Shown here one piece after another: positions 1 to 11,326 of a stretch of 64,000 bases of DNA. Numbering within the stretch: the stretch's first letter is position 1; every line of letters starts with the position of its first letter. This DNA comes from Anaspis maculata. Its lineage: Eukaryota; Arthropoda; Insecta; Coleoptera; Scraptiidae. The translations under genes were made by a program, and so were the position numbers. The notes beneath the pieces are model-generated. The model searched no databases. It saw nothing but the letters and a program-made list of their open reading frames with translations, and was not told where the DNA came from. The stretch covers positions 4,268,070 through 4,332,069 of the forward strand of contig OX421967.1 of the NCBI GenBank assembly GCA_949128115.1, in the 5' to 3' direction.

Positions 1-2
1 CA

Positions 3-2468
3 AGGGACGTCCCATGGTGGAACAAGAATATAAGCAGTCTGAAGACTCTAGCCAGGAAGGCATTCGACAGCGCCAAGCGAACAAAGGACTGGGATGCCTA
101 TCGCAAAGCCCTGACTGAATACAACAAAGAACTGAGAAGGTCTGAGAGGAAAACATGGAGGAGCTTCCGCGAAGGGATCAATGGCACGGCCCCCGCAGCG
201 CGACTCCAAAAAGTCTTAGCAAAAGACCACTCAAATGGAATTGGCCTTATGAAAAAAGCCAATGGTCAATTCACCCAAGACCTCAAGGGGAGCTTAAGAG
301 CTCTATTACAGACTCATTTCCTTAGGTCAAGAGAAATTGACCATAGGGACCCGGAAGATGGACCGTTTGAAAATAAACCTACAAAAGAAAGTAGGCGAAT
401 TTCAAACAAAATCTTCAATTCCAAGAGAATCAAATGGGCTGTTAAAAGCTTCAAACCGTAAAAATCGCCTGGTAAAGATGGCATTTTTCCTGCTTCATTG
501 CAGAAGGGTGTCAAATACCTAGCCCCGCAACTGCAGGAAATCTTTAGGGCCTGCTACTCGCTGGCTCACACTCCAAAAGAGTGGGAAGAGGCAAGGGTTA
601 TTTTTATTCCCAAGGCAGGGCGACGGCCTCCAGAAGAGGCCAGATCTTACCGTCCCATTAGCCTCACATCCTTTCTCCTGAAAACTATGGAGAAAATCGT
701 AGACAACTACATAAGATGTGAGATTCTGAGAAAGAATCCACTTCATATACGACAATATGCCTATCAACCAGGCAAATCTACGGTGGATGCTCTAAATAGC
801 TTAGTGCTGGAACTAGAGGCATCACTTGAAGCGAAAGAAATCGTTATCGGCACATTCGTGGATGTGGAAGGTGCTTTCGATAACACCACGTACTCATCCA
901 TAGAAAAAGCCGCTAAGAGGAAAGGGGTAGATACCCCTACTATAAAGTGGATACAATCCGTGCTTGTAGACAGAAAGGTTACGGCAGACCTTGGAGGAGA
1001 GTCTGTCACATTCATTACGGGAAAGGGGTGTCCACAGGGTGGAAAACTATCACCCCTCCCGTAGTGTCTTGTGGTGGACGGACTGCTCGAAAGGCTGGCG
1101 GACCAGAGATACAGCTGCTACGGCTATGCCGATGACATCGCAGCCGTTGTCAGGAGAAAGTTCGATGGAACGACTTCGGCCTTGACACAAAATGCGATAA
1201 ACATCATCAACCAATGGTGTTTGGAGGAGGGCTTCAGTATTAACCGAACCAAAACCGTAATAGTTCCGTTTACACGCCGCAGAAAAGTCAAACTGACTGC
1301 TCCGGTACGAAAGGGAATGAAAATTGAGTTCTCTGAAGAGGTCAAATATCTGGGCATCATCCTAGATAAGAATCTCACTTGGAATTCACATCTTAACAAA
1401 ACCATTGGAAAGTCCACAGCGGCCCTTTTCTCATGCCGCAAACTTTTTGGAAGGACTTGGGGTCTACAACCAAGTATGATCCATTGGTCGTACACCACGG
1501 TTGTAAGACCCATTGTGACGTAGGTATGCCTCACTGGTCTGGTGGACCAAAACGAAAGAAATGACAAGTCAACAGAAGCTACAAAAGCTTCAAAGACTTG
1601 CCTGTCTAGGTATTACTGGAGCGATGTTCACCACTCCTACAGCAGCAATGGAAGTTTTACTAGACCTGCTTCCACTGCACAAGCAGCTAGAAAAAGAAGG
1701 TTCAATGAGCGCCCTCAGAATAGGACCCAGAGGCCTAAAACTAGGGCACATGAAAGTGCTGGACGCAATGAGGGAGGAATTTCTCTCGAGTCCAACAGAC
1801 TCTATGCCGGTTGAGTACAGCTTTGATGCCAGCTATGAAGTGGTCATAAGAGACCGCCAGGAAAGCTTCCGAGCATTGCCTCAACTGCAGAAAAATCACC
1901 TAGTCTGGTACACAGACGGGTCCATAAGAGAAGAAGGAGCCGGAATAGGCATATATGGCCCAAAATACAGGGAATTATTGCCTTTAGGTCGGTCACTTTC
2001 TATTCTTCAAATTGAAATTCTGGCGATAGAAAGATGTGCCCAAGTCTGCCTATCTAGGCGGTACCTACGAAGGAGCAAGAATCTGCATTGCCACAGATAG
2101 CCAGGTGGCTCTAAGGCATCTGGAAGCCTTCGACTGTAGGTCAAAAACCACCTGGAACTGTAAACACAGTCACTTATACAACTGGCAAAGAGCAACAAAC
2201 TCACTTTGATGTGGGTAGGTACCTGCTCACCAGGGTAAGGAAAGAAGGAAGTGTTAGTAAAGGGAAACGAAGAAGCAGACGCTCTCGCGGAAAAAGGGGC
2301 TCAAACAACATTTATTGGACCGGGGCCCTCAGGTGGGATGCCGATATCCCTAATAAAGGGAGAAGTCGATAAATGGGAAAATAGGCAGAAAATTGCCTAC
2401 TGGAATCACACTCCAGGCCAAACGACCACATCTAATAGTAATAATAATAATAATAATAATAATACATA
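3..2468 (+). mobile_element. Decayed non-LTR retrotransposon ORF2 (RT plus RNase H), 5' cut by window edge
   Basis: One reading frame from base 3 holds an ORF2 polyprotein. A VPWWN motif at the left edge is followed by the RT domain: SYRPISL near 650, FVDVEGAFDN near 860, GCPQGG near 1030 and YADD near 1125. An RNase H domain follows (WYTDGS near 1905; GNEEADALAEKGA near 2265). An RNase H behind the RT suggests the I/LOA-R1 side of the non-LTR tree; clade is inferred. In-frame stops lie at 459-461, 1062-1064 and 1521-1523, with frameshifts near 1535 and 2055, so the copy is dead. It ends in a (TAA)n-type tail at about 2434-2468, and the coding sequence runs into that tail without the expected region after RNase H, so the 3' part looks truncated. 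The endonuclease lies left of the window. Confidence 0.9.
2434..2468 (+). repeat. (AAT)n tail of the non-LTR element
   Basis: About ten AAT/TAA units close the retrotransposon. Tails of this kind are typical of I-like non-LTR elements; here it also marks the right boundary of the insertion. Confidence 0.8.
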
Positions 2469-2538
2469 ATGAAATGATCATCATGATCAATGGAAGCCAA
2501 TTGATTTGACAATTTCCAGATTTCCTTAGTAACATTAC

Positions 2539-3753
2539 CTATAAACATTTCAACGTATGTTTTTTCAAAGACACATTTTGTCTGCACTTATATGGACACT
2601 TTGGACATTGCAACCAAACGATGTCTTCAGCGGCACCGTGTTTTGCCTTCATGTGCATCTTCAACTCGTCCTTGCGGTTCTTTTTGAACGGACACTCGGC
2701 ACATTGGTACCAAACGGTGTCTTCGGGGGCAACGTGATTCAACATGTGCCTTTTCAAACTCGTGCTATGTTTGGCTCGAAACGAACACTTGGCGCATTGA
2801 AACCAAACGATCTCCTCGGCGGCAGCATGCGTCGACATGTGCGCCGTCAAATTCTCGTTTCGTTTGGTTTTGAACGAACATTTCATACATTGAAACCAAA
2901 CGACGTCTTTGGCGGCAGCGTACCTCAACATGTGCTTTCTCAAATCGTCCTTGCGTTTGGTTCTGTACGGGCAGTTTGCACACTGAAACCAGACGACGTC
3001 TTCGCCGGCGGCATGCTGAAACATGTGCGATTTCAAGTGTTCTTTCCGGATGGTTTTGAACGGGCATTTCGTGCATTGGAACCAAACAACGTCTTCGGCG
3101 GCAGCATGCGTCAACATGTGCCATCTCAAGTTCTTTTTTCGGTTGGTTTTGTACGTACAAATTGCACAGTGAAACCAGATGTCCTCGGAGGCGGCATGCT
3201 TCGACATGTGTATCAACACGTGTTTCTTCAAAAAGTGCTTGCGTTTGGTTCTGTACGAACAATTTGCACATCGAAACCATTCAATTTCTTTATGGGCTGC
3301 AGTTGGCCTGTGCTTTCTAAAATCTTTCTTATGCTTGTTGGGTGTGTTCAAACGCTGAGTACGCGTGAAGTCATGAGCAAGGTCAACTGCTCTGGTTGGA
3401 ATTGCTGTCAATAGATGAAACTCTGTGTGTTTCAGCAGAAACAAAGTAGAATGGGACTTGAATTGGCAATAGTCGCAGGGTAATTCGTCAACTTCTTCTT
3501 TATTACAAAATGAGCTTCGCTCCAGGTGGTCGGCGATCCTGCCGTGGTGTTTGTGTCTGCAGTGTTCGCACAAGTTCCACTTGTAATGACCTTTGGATTC
3601 GCAGCAAATGCACAAAAACTGCTCGGGTTCTGCGATGGCGTGGTACAGTTCTGCTGAGTGAACATTTCTATGGGCCCTTTGAACGTGGTGTTCTAGTTGA
3701 AAGTTCAAAGAAAACTCATATGAACATTGTTGACACCGATGTATCTCCTCCAT
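2539..3753 (-). CDS. ZNF-1: C2H2 zinc-finger protein, 404 aa
   Basis: Probable nuclear DNA-binding protein; no target can be inferred. The N-terminal module (about residues 5-125) has three divergent CxxC..H..H units. The array (about 160-404) has eight units of 27-28 residues, each opening with W-F/Y/L-x-C-x-x-C, then x12-H-x3-H, joined by an Ala-Glu-Asp linker instead of the common TGEKP linker. One unit ends in Tyr instead of the second His (LRKHMLRY) and the last lacks the final His, so at least two fingers are probably weak. I chose the ATG at 3751-3753 because the frame is closed upstream and a splice acceptor sits ten bases before it. ZNF-2 at 15.3 kb has the same N-terminal module and the same array style, so the two are paralogues. 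Confidence 0.87.
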   Translation of the reverse strand: MEEIHRCQQCSYEFSLNFQLEHHVQRAHRNVHSAELYHAIAEPEQFLCICCESKGHYKWNLCEHCRHKHHGRIADHLERSSFCNKEEVDELPCDYCQFKSHSTLFLLKHTEFHLLTAIPTRAVDLAHDFTRTQRLNTPNKHKKDFRKHRPTAAHKEIEWFRCANCSYRTKRKHFLKKHVLIHMSKHAASEDIWFHCAICTYKTNRKKNLRWHMLTHAAAEDVVWFQCTKCPFKTIRKEHLKSHMFQHAAGEDVVWFQCANCPYRTKRKDDLRKHMLRYAAAKDVVWFQCMKCSFKTKRNENLTAHMSTHAAAEEIVWFQCAKCSFRAKHSTSLKRHMLNHVAPEDTVWYQCAECPFKKNRKDELKMHMKAKHGAAEDIVWLQCPKCPYKCRQNVSLKKHTLKCL

Positions 3754-3763
3754 GACCAATCAT

Positions 3764-3889
3764 CTGCAACGATCGCTGTTAGTACAAATTGAACATTACG
3801 CATTTTAATGGATTTCAATCGAATAGGTGTATGTATGAAATTTCGTTCTGATTATCTGGTACTACCTAAGTAGGGTTGGAACATCTTAC
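3764..3889 (-). other. 5'UTR intron of ZNF-1
   Basis: The minus strand reads GATAG|GTAAGA at 3889 and a TTGCAG acceptor just above 3763. This 126-bp intron would place all coding sequence in exon 2. ZNF-2 has an intron at nearly the same place, which supports it. Confidence 0.6.
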
Positions 3890-4656
3890 CTATCAGGATG
3901 ACTTCGCTTTTTAACAAGGAATAAACGTAATATCAGGCCGCGTCCATATACCACCCAGGTACTCCACTAACTCAATGCACTGTAACAATGATAACGTGGC
4001 ACCATAATTATTAGATAGGTAACAGTAGGTACTCCCAGATGGCAACAAGGTAGAGAACTCGGTAGAGAACGCCGACTCTCTCACTCTCAAACGGAATTAG
4101 AGAGACCTAGATCTGGTCACCCAGAGAGTGACGAAAGCCAAGTCATTGAGCGAGAGGGTATAGAGAGAGAGAAACCTAGAGCACTAGGGTATTTGCGCGT
4201 CAGGGAGTGGTGCCATTGCTTGTTACTAAACCACCCTGCGTCACAGTCAAAATGCATGACATGAGCTGTCAATATTTTTGTTTAGGTTAAGTCGACTGTT
4301 TCATCTTTCAACACAGATTTCTCCACTAAATTTAACAGAAACTCTTAAAAACTGTTCTAGTCATGTATATTGTGTTCCATACATAGCAGATGCTTTCGAT
4401 CACCGTATTTCAAGTACTGCTGGTATTTCGTCGAACGTAGGTTTCATCATCCAACTCATTCCGTCGAACGCAAATTCCGTTGATCGTTGAATGCAGTAGG
4501 TAACCGTCGACGTGGTGACCCCATCGTGAAGATATATTTGTAATTGCCGTACGTGCAGTAGGTATATTATGTATTTCAGTGGGTACTGGTCCCGAACAGC
4601 TGGAAAACCCAAAAAGTACAATAATAGAAGTGCATCAATTTTGCAAGATTCTATAC
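3890..4656. other. Intergenic; possible diverged inverted-repeat arm
   Basis: I see no gene here. The stretch 4085-4150 is rich in GAGAG/CTCTC and resembles the reverse complement of 4920-4985, as if it were one arm of a decayed inverted repeat about 0.9 kb long. The rest has no recognisable feature. Confidence 0.35.
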
Positions 4657-4740
4657 CTGATGGTTTCTTCGGCAAGGAAAACATCACATCTTCCCGACTC
4701 TTGTACTGCTTCACGGTGCACCTTTTCCGTTTTGGCACTT
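4657..4740 (-). pseudogene. Relic of a THAP-domain first exon
   Basis: On the minus strand a short open stretch reads KRCTVKQYKSRED then VMFSLPKKP, followed by CAG|GTATAG, which could be a donor. THAP domains begin with C-x(2-4)-C and then a (F/M)-x-x-(F/L)-P motif; here the second zinc-binding Cys appears to be Tyr. I could not find a second exon with the (V)C-x-x-HF motif downstream, so it looks like an orphan. A 25-bp stretch about 240 bp upstream (4977-5001) also occurs about 210 bp upstream of the better THAP gene (7383-7407), which suggests the two loci are tandem relatives. Confidence 0.4.
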
Positions 4741-5083
4741 TTAGCCCGGATTTCGGCGATTTCGGCAAGCAAAATAATGACAATTCAAATTTGTAAACAA
4801 ATCGTGGAAATGACAAATGTCAATAGCAACCACGCCCACCCCAGCTAACTATGTTTAAAATTTTGACGAGGCCAGAAAATGCCGAGATACTGACAGAGAA
4901 TACCGATATATCCCTTTCATAGCTTCGTCTCTCTAGGTACCCTTATTCAGGTCTCTCTAAACGGAATCGAGTTTCAGCGCCATCTATCCGACTTTCACAT
5001 AGTGACTCTTGTTATAACAGCAGAGTCCTGTAATTTTTCATTACCGACATTTACCCGCTAAATTCAATTCTCTCATTATCTAG

Positions 5084-5262
5084 GTGTCCGTTCACGATGA
5101 GAATTTTTCATGACATTTTTATCTTACTTGATACTTTCTGGTCAAAATTTCGCATTTCTGAATGGCCTAAGGTGAAAAAGCCATTCAGAAAATGTGAGAT
5201 TTTGGCTCGAAGTATCACGTAAGTTGAAAATGTCATGAAAATATCTCATCGTGGATGGACAC
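5084..5262. mobile_element. 179-bp foldback MITE
   Basis: Two arms of about 80 bp are inverted copies of each other: it opens GTGTCCGTTCACGATGAG and closes with the complement of GTGTCCATCCACGATGAG. A loop of about 13 bases sits near 5173. It has no coding capacity. A target-site duplication is not clear. Confidence 0.85.
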
Positions 5263-6344
5263 TTAATAATAATGAAGTTTAACTGATGCCTCGATTGATG
5301 CATTAACTTCAATACAATTTGAAGTTTTATGAATTTAGAAATTTTCATAGCCAGAAAATGTTCTTTTGGTTTATCAAAATTAATGCATCAGTCTGATGGA
5401 CGCTAGTTACAATTTGTAATAGTAATCAAATCAAACATAATAAAACAGTATTAGGATGCAGGTTTATTAGATGACAAAGTAGCTTATTTAGCTGTAATTC
5501 ATAACAAGATATTGTAGTATCTAATTATAATTTATATTGGAACAAAAACAAATAATAGCTTTTCATAGAGCCAGCAAGAGCCTCGGCAAGAGTTAATGAA
5601 CGAACATTCAAAACTTATTTTGTTCAGTCAACTGAGGGTCGGTATACAATAAATAGAACAATAATTGTGAATACAGTGTCGGTACACAATAAATAGTTCA
5701 ACAATGATTGCAAATACAGTATCGCATGATGTTTTCTGTTGATGTAGGTACCAGAGAAATAGAGTATCTGAGAAGGTAAGTCCGAATCAATACTCAAGAC
5801 TTGATTTAGACTTCAAGACAGAAGACTTGAGTATTTGAATGACTGAAGTAAATAGCACAACAAGATTTTGATTTTTCTATCATGAACACATCATTAAAAC
5901 AGGGGCGCTTAGATTGAAATATGCTCAGGTACCTACCAGTTAAAAAAATTCTCTCATCTTTTTGTCAGTAGAATAGTAGATAATTTTGAATTCGGTTATT
6001 GATGTTTTCAACAAACCTAATCATTTACAAGTAAGGTTAAAGTCACTTAAATCATTCACGTCATATTCTCTCAGTCCATTTGCTCAACCCATTCACTCTT
6101 TTACCCTCTTTTATGAACACTCCTTCAGACTCGAGAAGATCTTTTGCTTTGTTTGCTATTTGACAATCACAAAGTCCTACCTTTTCAAACACTGGGTTTG
6201 CTTCGGCAAGCAATCATCTCTGTTGTTTGCTGTAGTTAGTACCTACTAGTTAATCAACAAACAGTTCTTAGCAATAAACTTGCCCTTCCGCTAAAACATC
6301 CTTGCCTGATATTTTATGATTTGTTTTGATGTAAATTAACAAAA
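5263..6344. other. Intergenic, AT-rich, with a short direct repeat
   Basis: No gene is visible. Two imperfect tandem copies of a 40-bp unit opening GTCGGTA(T/C)ACAATAAATAG lie at 5638-5723. The rest is unremarkable AT-rich DNA; short ORFs here show no family motif. Confidence 0.5.
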
Positions 6345-7224
6345 TTATGTCAACTTCCGTGGCTCTTGCTCTACTTGTACTTGTGGGCTGGAGTCTTCAG
6401 AGGTCGAGGGACCAGCTGTGGCATCTGCTGCAGGCAGCTTTTGCAAATTTTCTATAAAAAAAGGAAACATATACAATAGCTTGTCATTAACTACAGCAAT
6501 TTGTTACAAAATACCTCTTAATTTTTCCAGTCTCACATAAGGATATTCTGTGGCTTCTGGACGATTGAAGCAGTTTTCTTCCGTTGCCGCTGATGGTTCA
6601 TCATAGTCTAGAAAGAAATTTTACAGTTTTTAGTAACTTCTTCATCGACAAAACACAGATAGCTATGAAATACACTCGATAGGTACGAAACCAAGCTCAG
6701 ATTGGGGAAGGCTATAAAATGGGCTAGAATGGCACTCTCAGCATCACACAATCAGGATTTTTTAGGGTTCTAGTTTTAAAAATGGTTCACTTTGTGAATT
6801 TCTTATCTCAATGATATTAACTATCAGCATAATCATCAAACAAACCTGGTAACTTTAAAGTCGGAAGCAAAGACTTCCTTGAACACCCTGATGAGTCCTT
6901 TATGCAGATGCCAGCAAAATGAGTTTTGCAAACCGGGTGGTTTCGCTGAAACATCAACTTTTCGGAACCTTGCTGTATCTTTTCATTGCTCATTCGCTGA
7001 ATCCAAATTTGCCAAACATTTGGATCCGACGGTATTGCAAACCTGAGTTATGAATACTTAAATCGATTAGTTTTCTTATGACTACCGCACATAATAGAAA
7101 AATGGTCAATTTTCGCTATTTACCCAATGCTCACATAGGCGAAGTTCTATCCTTACAACTTGGTACACAACAGGGTCGCAACGCAATCTCTTCACGTCCA
7201 TTTTCACCAGGATTTTCACCTGTT
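6345..7224 (-). CDS. THAP-domain protein, four exons
   Basis: Assembled by hand from splice sites. Exon 1 ends at 7135 (CCTAT|GTGAGC), exon 2 is 6846-7042, exon 3 is 6515-6607, exon 4 is 6345-6451 with TAA at 6345-6347. All junction phases agree. The THAP zinc finger is clear: CCVPSC in exon 1, MFAIPSDPNVWQIW across the first junction, then VCKTHF (Cys and His ligands) and an LPTL motif in exon 2. THAP domains bind DNA and occur in transcription factors and P-element transposases. The remaining 70 or so residues are acidic, Ser/Pro-rich and short, so this is not a full transposase. I could not find the start codon: the exon-1 frame is open from 7224 without an ATG, and an ATG at about 7200 is one frame off. 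Either a further upstream exon exists or the gene carries a small 5' lesion. Confidence 0.75.
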
Positions 7225-7800
7225 CACTATTTAAAGTTCACAGAAAAAGCGGATGATGAATCCGTTATTTTCCACCTAACCGCACTTTTTCACGTGCCTG
7301 TCACATAAACAACGATGCGTCTTGACGATGACAGCCGAGAGCCGCCGCCGAAGGTCGATTGGCATTCAAATCTCGTGCATTAGCGCCATCTATTGGACTT
7401 TCACATAAGTTCTACTTGGAACTTTCGCGGCAATCCCACTTGCTACCCTTTGAGTACTCCGCAGCTCTATGTGGCCGACATGATTGATGCGCACGCAGCG
7501 GAAGGAAAAGCTAGCAATTGGGACTTGTACGAACACTGCAAACACAAATTCCGTTCTCCATAATGGGGTCTTATACGAAAATCACAAAATGCGATTTTCT
7601 TATGTAAATCGATGCTCAAGTACCTAAAACTAAATACTGTGAAGATGAAAAAGAAAAAAATAATAATCGGCCCAGGGAAAAGAACTTGAAATTTGGCTCT
7701 TCACACTCCCTCTGTTTAAATCGACTGAATTCGCGGCTAAACTCATCCACCAATGAAAGGAAGCAAGACCGCAGTTGACATAAAGCAGCGTTGCCACGTT
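7225..7800. other. Region upstream of the THAP gene
   Basis: No coding motif is visible. It contains GCGCCATCTAT..GACTTTCACATA at 7383-7407, which also occurs at 4977-5001, and a small hairpin at about 7575-7600 (GAAAATCAC..GCGATTTTC). It would hold the THAP promoter if exon 1 starts here. Confidence 0.4.
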
Positions 7801-7811
7801 GTCATTATTTA

Positions 7812-7862
7812 CATGTCTGTCTGTATGTATTTGTCTGTCTGTCTGTCTGTATGTATTTCTTG
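7812..7862. repeat. (TCTG)n microsatellite
   Basis: Runs of TCTG/TGTC alternate with GTATGTATT units over about 50 bp. Confidence 0.85.
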
Positions 7863-7959
7863 CGAATAATGTTTTCTATTCACTTGATGAGTTCCTCAAC
7901 TTCGAACAAAGAATAATGTGAATGGATGGTTGCTCACCGTTTATTCAGCAATTTGTATA

Positions 7960-8136
7960 TATTTGTATTCTCTGCATTGGTACATTGTATCTTGTTAGTG
8001 TGTAAGCTTGTTATTGTTATTCTTTCTTTCTTGTATATATTTTTTGTTTTGTTTCTGTTTGTTTTTAAGGACGTGTCCCATATTTTGTATGAAATCATGG
8101 ACGTAAATGAATATATTGTATTATTGTATTATTGTA
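7960..8136 (+). mobile_element. Probable 3' end of a non-LTR element with (TATTG)n tail
   Basis: A T-rich stretch leads to GACGTAAATGAATATATTG and then repeated TATTATTG/TATTG units to 8136. The pattern resembles the 3' UTR and microsatellite tail of a 5'-truncated non-LTR retrotransposon. It abuts the next coding exon and may have interrupted that gene. No coding part remains, so the call is tentative. Confidence 0.4.
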
Positions 8137-8139
8137 TTG

Positions 8140-8845
8140 TCAGAGCGTCAACAACAGAAATCTCCCAGAAGTCGATGCGGACATGGTAGACAGTTCTTAT
8201 AGAAGAAACGCAGATTTATTCGCACATAGCGTAAGAAATGTTAAAACTAGCAGGAAAGGCTTTGTGACTCATAAGCAAACGGCAAGCGAGCCTCTAACAC
8301 CTACCTGATCTCAATCAATTAATCATTCCTTTTTTTGCAGAAGTAGCAAACAAATATAATTATGGAGACGAAGCGATATGGTTTGTACAGGTGAAACGTG
8401 ATAAAACGTTATGTACTGTCAAAGCCAAAGTAACACCGGAGCACAAAGTCTGAAGTACTCCATAATGCTGTTACAGTCATCATTGAAGAAGAAACAGAGG
8501 AGGTTGTCTCATGTACCTGTGGAGATTGTGCGGCTAGTTCAGGTAGGGTGCGGTATTATTTTGTTAGCAAACTTCTTACAATTCAAGTTTGACGGAGTGA
8601 AGGATATCATTGCTTTGTAGTTTGGTATCAATGAATTTAAATTCAATTAGAATTTATTGTGTAACTTCGTTACAGGAGGCTGTAAGCATAGCGTCGCCTT
8701 CCTATATTGGCTACTGAACAAAAGCCAAAATCCATCAGTAACCTCCACAGTGTGCTATTGGAGAAAATCTGCTTCAGCCAAAGTGGGAACTACCCTTGAA
8801 GGACAAACACTCCAGGAAATTTTCAAAGTAAAAAGTAGTAGCTAA
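8140..8845 (+). pseudogene. YqaJ/SWIM family gene, N-terminal half, decayed
   Basis: Three exon-like blocks. Block 1 (about 8140-8310) reads NLPEVDADMVDSSY. Block 2 (8341-8542) follows a TTTTTTTGCAG acceptor and reads YGDEAIWFVQVKRDK, later CTCGDCAASS. Block 3 (8676-8845) follows a GTTACAG acceptor and reads GGCKHSVAFLYWLL then CYWRK. Joining blocks 2 and 3 gives CxC..CKH, the SWIM zinc-binding motif. I know this layout from arthropod proteins whose C-terminus is a YqaJ-type exonuclease. Block 2 carries an in-frame TGA and a lost base near 8451-8466, and no clean junction joins blocks 1 and 2, so it is probably dead. A jockey element begins immediately after block 3; the matching nuclease half lies at 11.3-11.9 kb on the other strand. 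Confidence 0.65.
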
Positions 8846-8859
8846 CAACAAATCACTTA

Positions 8860-11160
8860 CAAAAAAAGCAAGATACTCAAAATCTGATGGATACCTCACC
8901 AATACTGTCATCAACACCCTCGAACCAGCAAAAAAAACCATCAATGAAGATCTTTCCAGATATATCATATCCTTTCCCAATTTTCAGAGTTTCCTTCGGG
9001 AAAGCCTCAATAGTAAAGATCCCCTAACAGCAGCAAAAAAGTATACAAACAACATCACGGCATTAATTGAGATGATAAAAGACATCTACCTGGAAGTGAC
9101 AAATCGTGCTACAAAAAATAAGTTAACTAGAATATGCAAGAAATTAAATAGTGAAACAGATAACAGCGAAGTTGATATTTCGAGCATGGTGAGCTACTCC
9201 TCACAAGAATCTTTGGTTCCTCAACAATCTGGTTTTGACACTGACGAATTCTAAAACAACAACACATAACCAAATAACATACGAAATGGCTAATCTGATA
9301 CAGTGGAACTGCAATGGCTACTATCCCAGATTAGAACGCATCCAACAGCTAGTTTCTGAACACTGCCCATCAATCCCCTGCTTACAAGAAACAAACCTAA
9401 AAGACAACAACCATAATCCAAACATATCAGGGTACCACACCTATTTCAAAAATAGGAAAACTCACTGGATTGCCAGCGGAGGAGTCTCAATTTCCATAAA
9501 AAAATGATCTACATCAACAAGAGGTACTTATCAACACCAATCTTGAAGCAATCGCTGTATCGGTCTGGTGGCCAAACAAAATCACCATATGTAACTTATA
9601 TCTACCTCCTAATCTGAATTTTGAACCCGATGACCTAAGAAATCTACTAGTACAAATCCCTTCTTCATTTATACTTGTTGGAGATTTTAATGCCCACAAT
9701 CAGTTATGGGGATCCAAAATTATCAACAACAGAGGGAAGTCCATAGAGAACCTCATTAACAACAGCCCACTTCTATCATCTTAGGGAACCACTCCTTCAA
9801 AACTTCCAGTGACCTACATTACAGTTCTGAATTTCTAAAGAAATTCAGGACTGTAATCAAAAAGGTGATCAAGGACCCTTGATCAAAAAGAAACAAGAAA
9901 AAGTCCCTCTGCAATGTTAGCCAACAGACAAACATGAAATAAACAACCCATTGTCCATGAAAGAACTTGATAATGCCCTAAACGATGTAAAAAATACCTC
10001 TCCGGGACCTGACATGATCCCTTTCTCTTTTATAAAGAATCTCTCACAACAAGCACAACAAACTCTGCTAGACATATACAACAAAATATGGCTGAAACAA
10101 ACCTTCCCTACTGCATGGAGAGATTCCATAATATCTCCCATCCTGAAACCTAATAAACTTAAAACAGACCCTACTAGCTACAGACCCATTTCGTTGACAT
10201 GCACAATGTGCAAACTACTCGAAAAAATCATAAGCAATAGATTGAGATGGTACCTTGAGGCTGAGGGATATCTGTCACCCAATCAAAGCGGATTCAGGAA
10301 GAATTGCTCAACGATAGATGATCTGGTCAACTTGCAAAATGAAATTCTCGAAGCCTTCGCTACTGGTCAAAAACTGGGTGCGGTTTTCTTTGACATAGAG
10401 AGGGCGTATGATACCACATGGAGATACAGAATTCCTCAGAAACTACTCGAATGGAAGGTCCAGGGCAATATGTTCTAATTCATGCAGAACTTCTTGACCG
10501 ATAGAACCTTCCGAGTTCGAAAGAACAACACCACATTATCTCAATTCATCCTCCATAATGGCATCCCTCAAGGATCAGTACCTACTTAGTTGCTCACTCT
10601 TTCTAATAGCAATCAATGATGTGATCGCAGCAGTTGAATTCCCGATTAGGGGATCATTATATGCGGATGACTTGATGATCTGCTACAAAAACTCAACGAA
10701 TAAATGTCTTCAAGATGGTCAACAAAGAGCTCTGTTAAGGATTGAATCGTGGGCAAAAGGATCCGGTTTCAAATTCTCTCCCTCAAAGTCCAAAATGATA
10801 GTTTTCTGAAGGAAAAATAACACACAACCAGCAGTCCCCCTGAAAATGTATGGTTCTAACATACCACAGGTGAATAAGCTAACTTTCCTGGGGATGATAT
10901 GGGATCAAAAACTGAACTGGGATATACATTTCAGGTCGCTGAAAACGGAATGTTCCAGAAGACTAAACATATTGAAATGCCTTGCTCACCACCACTGGGA
11001 AGCTCGAGAATATCAGCTACTCATGGTATACAAAGCACTCTAAAGATCTAAACTGGATTATAGCGCCATAATATACTCCTCTGCCTCGAAAACCACCCCA
11101 AAAAGACTTGACGCTATCAACAACATCAATTGATTATGTAACAAATAATCAAAATACACA
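8860..11160 (+). mobile_element. Decayed jockey-like non-LTR retrotransposon
   Basis: The end of an ORF1 frame runs to 9252-9254. ORF2 starts at ATG 9286 with the endonuclease (LIQWNCNGYYPRLERIQQLV, CLQETNL, then LVGDFNAHN near 9670 after a frameshift at about 9500). The RT follows: SYRPISLTC near 10180, GAVFFDIERAYD near 10380, GIPQGS near 10560, YADD near 10660. The stretch 9780-9950 replaces what should be the end of the endonuclease and the following linker, so there is an internal deletion. Stops lie at 10476-10478, about 10588 and 10807-10809. A degraded C-terminal end is visible to about 11130. It is inactive. It sits next to the YqaJ/SWIM pseudogene and may have inserted into it. Confidence 0.85.
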
Positions 11161-11326
11161 AAACTCTTTAGATACGGCCGGCGCTAATGACCACAGCAGT
11201 CGAAGCGTTGTAAAAAACTTAAGGAAAAAAAAACAATAATACATGCCTTACCTATATGAATTAACAATGATATATGTATATATTATTTGGAGAACAAACA
11301 ACAAATACACTTTGGACATAGTTTCC

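Noticed and set aside
2557..3414. 285-codon plus ORF opposite ZNF-1
   Set aside because: It is the antisense shadow of the finger array; the minus frame has the CxxC..HxxxH pattern.
4400..4816. 138-codon minus ORF taken as a whole protein
   Set aside because: Only its N-terminal THAP-like part has a known pattern; the rest is unstructured and a donor-like site follows that part.
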